16,481 bases of DNA from Chloroflexota bacterium (GCA_005880075.1 VBJT01000119.1:2256-18736), one strand, 5' to 3'; counted from the first letter of the stretch, positions 6,608 to 13,143 are shown. Made by a program: numbers and translations. The notes: a model not told the origin generated them from the letters alone.

Positions 6608-6967
6608 GTGATCAAAGGACTAAGTGGCTCCACCACTTGGAGCGAAGACATCCAGAAGAATCTGCTGCCCTTCTACCGCGACACTATCGGACTCAAGCCG
6701 AACTTCGAGTCGCCTGAATTCGTTGTCTTCGGTGAAGCTAACGCCCCCGGGTTCGCGTTGGGCACGCACAGCGAAGTGAAGGGGAAGAACAACGACCCGG
6801 CGCGCCACATGGTCGGTTTCACAACCGATGATATCAACGCCGAGGTCGCGCGGCTTAAGTCCAAAGGCGTGGAGTTCGTTGACGACCCAGAGACATTCGA
6901 TCAAGTCATTGTTGCCACGTTCAAAGACCCGGAAGGGAACTACGTTCAACTTCTACAGTTCACCTAG
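6608..6967 (+). CDS. VOC (glyoxalase/bleomycin-resistance-like) protein, intact
   Basis: A 119-residue single-domain vicinal-oxygen-chelate protein with two beta-alpha-beta-beta-beta units: SGSTTWSEDIQKNLLPFYRD then TIGLKPNFESPEFVVFGEAN in the first half, and RHMVGFTTDDINAEVARLKS then EFVDDPETFDQVIVATFKDP plus EGNYVQLLQFT in the second. His at about residue 74 (ARHMVGF) and the Glu of DPEGNYVQL are in the positions that bind metal in the superfamily; the first-half ligands are less clear. The GTG start at 6608 is favoured by a very strong AAAGGAGG just upstream. Function could be small-molecule binding, isomerisation or drug sequestration; the sequence does not distinguish. Unlike the first VOC gene of this operon it is complete, and the two are distant. 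Confidence 0.85.
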   Translation: MIKGLSGSTTWSEDIQKNLLPFYRDTIGLKPNFESPEFVVFGEANAPGFALGTHSEVKGKNNDPARHMVGFTTDDINAEVARLKSKGVEFVDDPETFDQVIVATFKDPEGNYVQLLQFT

Positions 6968-6978
6968 GAGCGATCCGC

Positions 6979-7314
6979 GTGGCTTACAATGAACAGCTCG
7001 CCGGCCGCATCCGCGGAATCCTGGGCGACAGCCCTGGTCTCACCGAGCGCAAGATGTTCGGCGGTATCGCTTTCATGCTCAATGGCAACATGTTCTGCGG
7101 AATAACCAGGGAAGACCTGATGGCGCGCGTTGGGCCCGAACGCTTTGAAGAGGCCCTCGCCTCCCCGGGGGCGCGCCCGATGGACTTTGCCGCGCGGCCG
7201 ATGAAGGGCATGGTGTTCGTCGCACCGGAGGGTTACGTCAGCGATGAGCAGCTGCGCGGCTGGGTCGAGCAGACCCTGGACTTCGCGAGAAGCCTACCGG
7301 CGAAGAAGAAATGA
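6979..7314 (+). CDS. TfoX N-terminal-domain protein
   Basis: A 111-residue protein consisting only of the TfoX N-terminal domain: LTERKMFGGIAFMLNGNMFC, then GITREDLMARVGPE, DFAARPMKGMVFV and LRGWVEQTLDFARSLPAKKK. In gamma-proteobacteria the full-length TfoX/Sxy is a competence activator, but stand-alone N-terminal domains like this are widespread in operons of small accessory proteins and their role is not known. GTG 6979 follows AGGAG at a good distance, and the gap to the preceding VOC gene is only 11 nt, so they are probably co-translated. It is the last gene of the plus-strand operon, and its stop abuts a hairpin shared with the convergent gene. The gene is intact. Confidence 0.85.
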   Translation: MAYNEQLAGRIRGILGDSPGLTERKMFGGIAFMLNGNMFCGITREDLMARVGPERFEEALASPGARPMDFAARPMKGMVFVAPEGYVSDEQLRGWVEQTLDFARSLPAKKK

Positions 7315-7318
7315 CAGC

Positions 7319-7339
7319 AGGGCGCGTCACGAGCGCCCT
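7319..7339. terminator. Hairpin between convergent genes
   Basis: A 7-bp GC-rich stem (AGGGCGC paired with GCGCCCT) with a 7-nt loop lies directly after the TfoX-domain stop (7312-7314), and its far side overlaps the stop codon of the convergent oxidoreductase (7338-7340). There is no T-tract on either strand, so it may act as a weak bidirectional terminator or RNA 3'-end stabiliser rather than a classical intrinsic terminator. Confidence 0.45.
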
Positions 7340-8293
7340 ACGCCGGGTCCGGCGCCACACGGACCATGCGCTTGCCGACGTTATCGCCGGCGAGGATGCC
7401 GATGAGCGCTCGCGGAGCGGACTCGAGCCCTTCGACGATATCCTCGAGCACCTTGAGCTCGTCGGCCGCCACCCAAGCGGCGAGTTGTTCTTGGGCTTGA
7501 GCCCACTCTCCTATGTAATCTGACACGAGGAAGCCTTCCATGCGCAGCCGCTTGACGATTAGCTGGCCGGGCACACCCGCCGGGCCGGGCGCCGGCCCGG
7601 CGCTGTCGTACTGCGAAACGGCGCCGCAGCAAACGATGCGGCCATGGGTCCGCATAAGCGGCAGGACTGCCTCGAGTACGCGTCCGCCGACGTTGTCGAA
7701 GTAGACGTCGATCCCGTTCGGACAGGCGGCAGCGAGGTCTTCGCGAAGCTTATCGCTGCGGTGGTTGACGGTCGCGTCGAAGCCGAGATCGCGCTCGAGC
7801 ATGCGGCTCTTGTCGTCTGAGCCGGTGACGCCCACGACCCTCGCGCCAACAATGCGTGCGATCTGACCGGCGACACTTCCAGTCGCGCCCGCCGCGGCTG
7901 AGACGACGACCGTCTCGCCCTTCTGCGGCCGTCCGACGTCGAGCAGCGCAGGTTCACGGGCAAGACTCGGTTGGCCGCAACGATCGCATATTCCTGCCAG
8001 CCCGGCTCGCACTGGACGATCGAGCCTGGCGCAATCGGCGAACCATTGGCCGCGACCACTTCACACAGGGCGCCGCCCGCCATCACTTCGCCGGCGCCGA
8101 GTTGCTCGCGATACGTCCGGCCCTGCATCCAAGCGCGGTTCGCGGGATCAATCGATAGCAGTACGGTGCGAACAACGAGTTCGCCCGGTCCGGGATCGCC
8201 GATCGTCGAGTCTATGAGTTTAAAGTGCAACTCCTCGAGCTTACCGGTCGGGCGCTCGGCGAGAAGGATCTGCCGGTTCGGGCGTTCGGTCAT
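7338..8293 (-). pseudogene. Zinc-independent medium-chain NAD(P)H oxidoreductase, broken by an internal out-of-frame loss
   Basis: A member of the NADP-dependent MDR group that includes alkenal/curcumin/prostaglandin reductases. From ATG 8293 (preceded by GGAGGTG) the frame gives RQILLAERPTGKLEELHFKL, GPGELVVRTVLLSIDPANRA, WMQGRTYREQLGAGEVMAGG and GWQEYAIVAANRVLPVNL. Near 7946-7950 the frame changes, and the other frame continues LLDVGRPQKGETVVVSAAAG, with the Rossmann motif AAGATGSVAGQIARIVGARV, then FDNVGGRVLEAVLPLM, IVKRLRMEGFLVSDYIGEWA and a normal C-terminus. The roughly 20-24 residues between (normally a YLGVLGM.G.TAYFG-type segment that lines the active site) are missing. Frameshift plus loss makes it inactive as written. 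It lies 41 nt downstream of the FAD oxidase gene, probably in one transcript. Confidence 0.82.
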
Positions 8294-8334
8294 CGTGGCA
8301 CCTCCGCGCGGATTGTACGACAATACTTGCCCGG

Positions 8335-9750
8335 CTATAGGCCGAGCTTGCCGGGGTTCAGGATGCCCTCCGGATCAAGGGCGCGCTTGATCGAGCGCAT
8401 GACTTCGAGCCCATGGGCGTGTTCGCGCTCCATCACGTGCGCCAGGCGGACGCCCACCCCGTGGCAGTACTCGATCGAGCCGCCCATGTCGCGCGCGAGC
8501 GAAAGCAGTTCATCGACGGCGCCGGAGAGATGTTCTCGGGCATCTGCCCCGTCAGCTGTCATCGTCACGGAGAAGAGCTCAGGCCAGCACCAGATGCCGT
8601 ACTCGACTGCGCGCACCGCGTTGGCCTCGAGGAGTGCTGTAGAGGCGGCGCGGAAGCCCAACACCCGCGAGCGTGGCAAAGTGACGTGAACGAAGTCGAA
8701 TGCGCCTCCCGCGGGGCGGGGCCGCGTCCCGCCTTGCCGCCTTCTCTCGGCGAAGCCTATCGCGATATCATGGCGGCGCTTCCAGAACGCCTTGGCCTCG
8801 CCGCGCCCGACTGAGCGGCCGCCGGCCTTCGTGCAAATCAAGCGGACCCTCCGCTTCTGGGCTCCGACCTCCTCGCGGAAGCCCTCAAAGCCGAGGTAGA
8901 GGGTCGCCGGGGCGGGTTCTGCGCCATCACCTGGGTGCTCCCCGTAGTCGAGCAATGCGGGCGCGAGCCCGATGCCGTGCATCTCTACGATTGCCGCGAA
9001 GCCGTCCTCGAAGCGCCGGAAGCGGTAGGCGCGCATGCTTCGCAGCTCCGGCTCCCGGAAGACTCGCAGTGTGGCCTCTGTGACGATGCCGAAGCAGCCT
9101 TCACTGCCGATGAAAAGGCGGCGGAGATCAGGGCCGACCGAAGTCTTCGCGGGCGTAGTCCGATCAAAGATGCTGCCGTCTGGGAGAACGGCTGTCAGCC
9201 CAAGCACCTGGTCGCCGATCGAGCCGTACTTCGCACCGCGGTAGCCAAGCGAGTCGGTCGAGATGGCGCCACCGACTGTCGCGATCGGCAGCGACCACGG
9301 GTCGTGTCCCAGGATCAGCCCATCCCGGTTGAGCGCCTGCTCGAGCGCCTCCAAGATAACGCCGGCCTGGACGCGGACCGTGAGGTTCTCGCTGTCCATC
9401 TCGAAGATCGAGTCCATCCGCTTCAGTTCGATGACCACTGAGGGCCTGAGGGCGATCGCGCCACCCATCAGGCCTGAGCCGCCTCCGTACGGAACTATGG
9501 CAATGCCCTGTTGCGCGGTCAACTGGACGATTCCCGACACCTCCTCCGTCGTCCGTGGCCGGGCGACGACCAGCGGCTGCGGAGACAGAGCGTCGTATTC
9601 GGGGAAGCCACGCCATGGCCCGAGCGCATCCCAGCGGAACTCCGCGACGGCGTCGCCCGTGAGGACATTCTCGGGACCAGTGATCGCCCCGATCGAAGCG
9701 GCGAGCCGCTCGGCAAGCGCACGTTCGGTCGAGGTGATGAGCTCGCTCAC
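8335..9750 (-). CDS. FAD-linked oxidase (GlcD / D-lactate dehydrogenase-like)
   Basis: A 471-residue flavoprotein of the PCMH-type FAD-binding family with a C-terminal FAD-oxidase domain. The FAD-binding part has PLVVARPRTTEEVSGIV (59-75), VPYGGGSGLMGG (86-97), LGHDPWSLPIATVGGAISTD (147-166) and LRRLFIGSEGCFGIVTEA (209-226). The C-terminal domain carries the conserved CHGVG (His430) and DPEGILNPGK (459-468). It is of the expected length with no break. Substrates in the family are 2-hydroxy acids (glycolate, D-lactate) or alkyl-glycerone phosphate; no GlcE/GlcF or Fe-S partner is nearby to decide. It begins with GTG at 9748-9750 without an SD, and a TAGAAT hexamer lies 6 nt upstream. It is likely co-transcribed with the damaged downstream oxidoreductase. 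Confidence 0.87.
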   Translation of the reverse strand: MSELITSTERALAERLAASIGAITGPENVLTGDAVAEFRWDALGPWRGFPEYDALSPQPLVVARPRTTEEVSGIVQLTAQQGIAIVPYGGGSGLMGGAIALRPSVVIELKRMDSIFEMDSENLTVRVQAGVILEALEQALNRDGLILGHDPWSLPIATVGGAISTDSLGYRGAKYGSIGDQVLGLTAVLPDGSIFDRTTPAKTSVGPDLRRLFIGSEGCFGIVTEATLRVFREPELRSMRAYRFRRFEDGFAAIVEMHGIGLAPALLDYGEHPGDGAEPAPATLYLGFEGFREEVGAQKRRVRLICTKAGGRSVGRGEAKAFWKRRHDIAIGFAERRRQGGTRPRPAGGAFDFVHVTLPRSRVLGFRAASTALLEANAVRAVEYGIWCWPELFSVTMTADGADAREHLSGAVDELLSLARDMGGSIEYCHGVGVRLAHVMEREHAHGLEVMRSIKRALDPEGILNPGKLGL

Positions 9751-9756
9751 GCCAGT

Positions 9757-9762
9757 ATTCTA
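9757..9762 (-). promoter_or_regulatory. Possible -10 box next to the FAD oxidase start
   Basis: TAGAAT on the minus strand ends 6 nt before the GTG start, and no ribosome binding site is visible, so the transcript may be leaderless. No good -35 hexamer is recognisable. The same hexamer precedes moaC. Confidence 0.3.
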
Positions 9763-10147
9763 CGCCGACAAAAAGGCACCCTGTCTCCAGTGTCACTTTC
9801 CCCTTAGCTTTCTCGCTCGAGTCCGCTACTCTCTAAATGGAGACATGCATGCAGGAGAACCGCACATCCCGTCTTGTACCAACCGCTATCCAATCGCTTA
9901 ATGGCAACGCAGATTTGTTCGTCGGCGCCAAGGCTTTATGCGTCGCTCGATCGAAAAATGGACCGCCGCGAGCGCCTTGGCTAAATACGCGAAGGACCAA
10001 AAAAGAGGAAAAACAAAGTCCCCACAATCAACTGGTCACCCAACAATCAAACACAGCGAACAAAATCGCCTTGATTGTTGGCGATTCTCGTTTTGATTGC
10101 TCGCAGCTCGCGCCCCTTTACGTGTCGGCTGGAAGAGTCGCGTGCGA
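9763..10147. other. More AT-rich intergenic region without a recognisable gene
   Basis: About 385 nt separate the FAD oxidase start from the end of the DUF3237 fragment. Base composition falls clearly below that of neighbouring genes between about 9840 and 10110. It holds an alternating ATGCATGCA stretch near 9844, A-rich runs around 9995-10015, several CAATCAA/TTGATTG-type words and one long-looped inverted repeat. Short open frames exist on both strands, but none has a recognisable domain, codon pattern or good initiation site. It may be the scar of an insertion or decayed foreign DNA. Confidence 0.5.
10040..10081. repeat. 11-bp inverted repeat with a 20-nt loop
   Basis: CCAACAATCAA at 10040-10050 is exactly complementary to TTGATTGTTGG at 10071-10081. 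Further CAATCA and TTGATTG words flank it. No T-tract follows, so terminator function is doubtful. It could be a regulator site, a decayed mobile-element end or an RNA structure; no gene nearby identifies which. Confidence 0.55.
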
Positions 10148-10340
10148 CTAGCCGGCGTTCTCGACCGTCCAGACACGATACTCGACGCCGCCAGGGACGA
10201 CCTTGCCCCGGCCCACGGCGATGACCTGGTTCAGCCAGGCATACTTCGGCGCGCCCGTCTGGAACATCGGGTTGATGTAGAAGTAGTACTCCTTCAGCGG
10301 CACGTCCTCGGTCGCGAGCAGGCGGCCGAACACGGCCGGC
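10148..10340 (-). pseudogene. DUF3237 protein, C-terminal fragment
   Basis: The last 64 or so codons of a DUF3237-family gene: VFGRLLATEDVPLKEYYFYI, NPMFQTGAPKYAWLNQVIAV and a GVEYRVWTVENAG end with TAG at 10148-10150. Full-length relatives are about 150 residues; the conserved N-terminal half is absent upstream. The homologous part begins right where the GIY-YIG reading frame ends, so the gene was cut by, or recombined with, that element. DUF3237 proteins are small beta-barrel-like cytoplasmic proteins of unknown function. Clearly non-functional here. Confidence 0.72.
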
Positions 10341-10598
10341 TCAGCGATTTGTCGCCTCGATGAGCGCAATCTTCTTCCGTCTGCTCCAGCCCTTGATTTC
10401 TCTCTCCCTGACAATTGCGGCCTGAACGTCGGTGGTTGCCTCGTAGTAGATCAGTTTGTCTGCCTTGTAGCGTCTGGTGAAACTGTCTGTCAGACGCAAA
10501 CGGTGTTGCGACTAGCGGAATCCGAGAGCGCTCGTCATCCCGGTGTAAAGGACAGACCCGGTGTGGTTGGTTGTGATGTAAACGAAGTATTCCTTCAT
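10341..10598 (-). pseudogene. Small GIY-YIG endonuclease-like ORF with an in-frame amber stop
   Basis: An 85-codon reading frame of the small UvrC/GIY-YIG family. From ATG 10598 it begins MKEYFVYITTNHTGSVLYTG (the Y-x-Y-I ... Y-T-G core), then MTSALGFR with a candidate catalytic Arg28. Codon 29 is TAG (10512-10514). In the same frame it continues SQHRLRLTDSFTRRYKADKL, IYYEATTDVQAAIVRE with the probable catalytic Glu, and REIKGWSRRKKIALIEATNR to TGA 10341-10343. Only one codon is damaged, so the inactivation is recent, is a sequencing error, or is suppressed. Its end adjoins the truncated DUF3237 gene and its 5' flank carries a dispersed-repeat-like sequence, so the unit looks like a small mobile or selfish module. 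There is no linked transposase. Confidence 0.78.
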
Positions 10599-10642
10599 TT
10601 TGAGAACTCAACGCTCAGATGTTTGCCCCGCCCAACCTCGAC

Positions 10643-10700
10643 AGATTCTTCGCGAACGGGCCCTGTTCCGCGCTCTAACCGCTCGGCGCTCAGAATGACA
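10643..10700 (-). repeat. Dispersed-repeat-like sequence (TGTCATTCTGAGC...GAAGAATCTG type)
   Basis: On the minus strand the segment opens TGTCATTCTGAGCG and closes GCGAAGAATCT, a pairing seen repeatedly in intergenic DNA of many unrelated bacteria. It lies about 45 nt upstream of the GIY-YIG start. Only one copy is present in this window, so its repeat status rests on recognition of the motif and not on observed duplication. No coding function. Confidence 0.5.
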
Positions 10701-10753
10701 TACCTGCTGGTTTTCACTCATTCGGGCGGTCAGAACAATATGCGCGCTCAGAG

Positions 10754-12208
10754 CTAACCGAGCGATTCGAGGTACCGGTTGATCGCCTCGGATGCCCGGC
10801 GACCGTCCGCCATGGCGGTGACGACGAGGTCGGCGCCATTCACGTTGTCGCCGCCGGCAAAGACGCCGGGGCGCGTCGTCGCGTAGTCCTCGTCGACGCG
10901 GACTGTCTTCCACGGTGTCGTGCGCAGGCCCGGAGTCGTCTTCTCCATCAGCTCGTCGGGACTGTACCCGATCGCGAGTACCACAATATCGACCTGTAAA
11001 GCGAACTCCGAGCCAGGGATCGGCTCAGGTCGGCGCCGGCCCGACTCGTCCGGCTCGCCGAGACGCATCCGCTCGCACTCGGCGGCGGCGACTCGGCCGT
11101 TCTCGCCGGTGAAGCGCGTCGGGATCGTCAGGTACATGAACTCGACGCCCTCCTCGCGGGCGTGTTTCCGCTCTTCCTCTCGGCCCTTCTGTTCGGCCTC
11201 CGTGCGGCGGTACATGCAGGCGACGCTCTTGGCGTCCAAGCGGATCGCCGTGCGCACGCAGTCCATCGAGGTATCACCGCCGCCGACGACGAGGACATCC
11301 TTGTCCGCGCAGTCCATGGGCTCGCGCATGTTCTCTGGAAGTTGCTCCGGCTCGAGGTTGCCGCGCACGAGGAACTCAGTCGCCTGGTAGATGTTCGCCA
11401 GCTCCTCGCCCTCGATCCTCATCTGCCCGCCCACCGGCGCGCCTGTGCCGAGGAACACGGCGTCGTAGCCGCGTTCGCGAATAAGCTCGTCGACCGTCAC
11501 GTCCTTGCCGATTACGGTGTTGCAGAGGAACTCGATGCCCATGCGTTCTAGGTACTCGAGCTTGTCCTGGAGGATTTCCTTGCGCATCTTGAAGTTCGGG
11601 ATGCCGTACAGCAAGATTCCGCCGGGTACCGGCCAAGACTCGAACACCGTGCATGAGTGTCCCTGCTTCGTCAGCTCTTCCGCGACCGCAAGTCCGGCGG
11701 GTCCCGAGCCGATGATCGCAACTTTGCGGCCGGTCGAAGGCGCCATTGGAGGGATCGCGACGCCACCATTGCGGCGCTCGTAATCGGCGATGAACGCCTC
11801 GAGCTTCCCGATGGCGACCGGCGGCTGCTTGATCCCGCCCGGCCGGATCGCGAAGCCAACCACGCACGACCCTTCGCAGAGGGATTCCTGGGGGCAAAGC
11901 CGCCCGCACATGTCGGGCAGGTTGCTCGTCTCGCGGAACTTGGCCGCCGCGGCAAAGGGATCACCCTCTTCGAGGAGGATCAGCGCGGCAGGGATGTCGT
12001 TGCCGGTGGGGCAGGCCTCCTGGCAGGGCGCGGTCGGGCAGTGAATACAGCGCTCCGCCTCGATGATGGCCGTCTCGAGGCTGTAGCCGAGGAACGCCTC
12101 GTCCCAGTTGTGGACGCGCTCCGCCGGCTTCTGCTTCGGTACCGGCTGTACGGGTATCGTCAGCCGTCTCAGGTTATCGTGTGAGGTGTTCAGCTGCTCC
12201 GTCGTCAT
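10754..12208 (-). CDS. GltD-like Fe-S flavoprotein (NADPH:glutamate synthase small-subunit family)
   Basis: A 484-residue NAD(P)H-dependent oxidoreductase that passes electrons from NADPH through FAD to Fe-S clusters. The N-terminal domain has eight cysteines in the Fer4_20/DPD-type arrangement: Cys54, 57, 62, 66 (RCIHCPTAPCQEACP) and Cys101, 105, 111, 115. The FAD-binding motif is VAIIGSGPAGLA (163-174), the flavin loop is PVPGGILLYGIPNFKM, and the NADPH site is VLVVGGGDTSMDC (305-317). The C-terminal FAD motif is PGVFAGGDNVNGADLVVTAM (447-466). The length fits GltD. No large subunit (GltB) is adjacent, so it may serve glutamate synthase elsewhere or act as a stand-alone subunit, for example NfnB/SudA-like or DPD subunit A-like. 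Start ATG 12208 is preceded by GAGGT and by a dyad. It lies 73 nt downstream of the zinc-ribbon gene. Intact. Confidence 0.86.
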   Translation of the reverse strand: MTTEQLNTSHDNLRRLTIPVQPVPKQKPAERVHNWDEAFLGYSLETAIIEAERCIHCPTAPCQEACPTGNDIPAALILLEEGDPFAAAAKFRETSNLPDMCGRLCPQESLCEGSCVVGFAIRPGGIKQPPVAIGKLEAFIADYERRNGGVAIPPMAPSTGRKVAIIGSGPAGLAVAEELTKQGHSCTVFESWPVPGGILLYGIPNFKMRKEILQDKLEYLERMGIEFLCNTVIGKDVTVDELIRERGYDAVFLGTGAPVGGQMRIEGEELANIYQATEFLVRGNLEPEQLPENMREPMDCADKDVLVVGGGDTSMDCVRTAIRLDAKSVACMYRRTEAEQKGREEERKHAREEGVEFMYLTIPTRFTGENGRVAAAECERMRLGEPDESGRRRPEPIPGSEFALQVDIVVLAIGYSPDELMEKTTPGLRTTPWKTVRVDEDYATTRPGVFAGGDNVNGADLVVTAMADGRRASEAINRYLESLG

Positions 12209-12220
12209 GGCGACCTCAAT

Positions 12221-12235
12221 CTAGCGTGACGCTAG
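12221..12235. promoter_or_regulatory. 15-bp palindrome upstream of the GltD-like gene
   Basis: CTAGCGT-G-ACGCTAG is a perfect 7-bp dyad around one central base, placed 12 nt before the ATG. It overlaps possible -10 hexamers on the minus strand (TAAACT just upstream, TAGATT at its downstream edge). The position suits an operator that blocks transcription of this gene. The binding protein is unknown, and the palindrome could also be a small RNA hairpin covering the ribosome binding site. Confidence 0.45.
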
Positions 12236-12281
12236 TTTAGCAGAAGAAATGGCAGACAGCGGCGCTTGATATACTCGTTGT

Positions 12282-12632
12282 CTACTGGGTACCTGTCGCT
12301 GCCCCAAGTTCTCTCAGTTTGCCAATCAGCTCGCGGATGTACTTTCGTGCGCGCGCGTCCTCAGCCTGATTCTTATTTCGCCAGAGGTTGAGCTCATCCT
12401 GCAGAATCAGTACCCGGCACTCAGTCCATGAGCGTTCTGTACGACCAACCAGCTCCCGAACGAGCCGGTATTCCTGTTCCGCTTCGTCTTCCCAAGCCCA
12501 CGATTCGAGAGGGTCCATACACATTTCGCAGACGGGGTTGTCGAAGAGTGATGATTTCTGAAAATCGCCAGAGTGCTCGTGGTCGCAAAGCGGACATCGA
12601 TAACCAAGGGGCATTCTCAGTCGGTGATTCAC
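12282..12632 (-). CDS. Small zinc-ribbon protein, unknown function
   Basis: A 116-residue hypothetical protein. Two CxxC knuckles, CPLC (about residues 13-16) and CEMC (about 35-38), separated by about 18 residues with CDHEHSG following the first, form a probable zinc ribbon. The rest is Glu/Arg/Trp-rich and strongly helical (DEAEQEYRLVRELVGRTERS, RARKYIRELIGKLRELG). The GTG at 12632 is preferred: it is preceded by AGGGG and lies 7 nt after the moaC stop. An internal ATG at 12614 would also preserve the ribbon. Placement directly after moaC suggests co-transcription, but no known molybdenum-cofactor protein matches. Nucleic-acid or protein binding is an inference from the fold. Confidence 0.65.
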   Translation of the reverse strand: MNHRLRMPLGYRCPLCDHEHSGDFQKSSLFDNPVCEMCMDPLESWAWEDEAEQEYRLVRELVGRTERSWTECRVLILQDELNLWRNKNQAEDARARKYIRELIGKLRELGAATGTQ

Positions 12633-12639
12633 GATACCC

Positions 12640-13128
12640 CTATTCCAACTCGATATCCCCGCTCTTCCCGCCCGTCTTTCGCACGAGGCGGATGTCGCCG
12701 ATGCGCATGTCCTTCTGCGCCGCCTTCGCCATGTCGTAAACCGTCAGCGCCGCGATCGACACCGCCGTCAGCGCCTCCATCTCGACGCCCGTCTTCGCGG
12801 TCGTCCGCACCGTCGCCGTAATGTCGATGGCGCCGCGCGCTTCGTCCGCCTCGAGCGATACCTCGATATCCGTGAGCGGCAGCGGATGGCAGAGCGGGAT
12901 CAGCTCGTGCGTGCGCTTTGCGGCCATGATTCCCGCTATCTGAGCCGTCGTTAGCACGTCGCCTTTCGCCCCGTGTCCTGAAGCGATGAGCGAAAGTGTG
13001 TCGGCGCTCATGTAGACGCTGCCTTTGGCGGTCGCCTCCCTCGCGGTATCGGACTTGGCCGAGACGTCCACGATGCGGGGGCGTCCCTCAGCGCCAATAT
13101 GTGAGAGCTTACGCTCGCGCGCTGCCAT
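12640..13128 (-). CDS. moaC: Cyclic pyranopterin monophosphate synthase
   Basis: Converts the MoaA product 3',8-cyclo-7,8-dihydro-GTP to cyclic pyranopterin monophosphate, the first step of molybdenum-cofactor synthesis together with MoaA. The 162-residue length and motifs are canonical: the N-terminal VDVSAKSDTAREATAKG, GHGAKGDVLTTAQIAGIMAA, ELIPLCHPLPLTDIEV (73-90), KTGVEMEALTAVSIAALTVY (112-131) and KTGGKSGDIELE. By family comparison the catalytic residues correspond to Lys55, His81, Asp132 and Lys135. It starts at ATG 13128 with a short purine stretch, and a TAGAAT box lies 9 nt upstream. It is divergent from the LuxR-like gene and followed by the zinc-ribbon gene. No moaA, moaD or moaE is in the window. 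Intact and confident. Confidence 0.95.
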   Translation of the reverse strand: MAARERKLSHIGAEGRPRIVDVSAKSDTAREATAKGSVYMSADTLSLIASGHGAKGDVLTTAQIAGIMAAKRTHELIPLCHPLPLTDIEVSLEADEARGAIDITATVRTTAKTGVEMEALTAVSIAALTVYDMAKAAQKDMRIGDIRLVRKTGGKSGDIELE

Positions 13129-13137
13129 AGCCCCTCG

Positions 13138-13143
13138 ATTCTA
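13138..13143 (-). promoter_or_regulatory. Possible -10 box upstream of moaC
   Basis: TAGAAT on the minus strand ends 9 nt before the moaC ATG, so the leader would be extremely short. The stretch between contains GAGGGG, which could alternatively be a ribosome binding site of a transcript starting further away. No clear -35 was found. Confidence 0.3.

Noticed and set aside
8294..8323. Ten-codon upstream extension of the oxidoreductase
   Set aside because: The strong GGAGGTG precedes the ATG at 8293, and the family N-terminus fits that start.
9837..10151. 104-codon plus-strand ORF and shorter frames in the AT-rich gap
   Set aside because: No domain, no good ribosome binding site, and a Lys/Ser/Asn-rich composition expected from noncoding AT-rich sequence.
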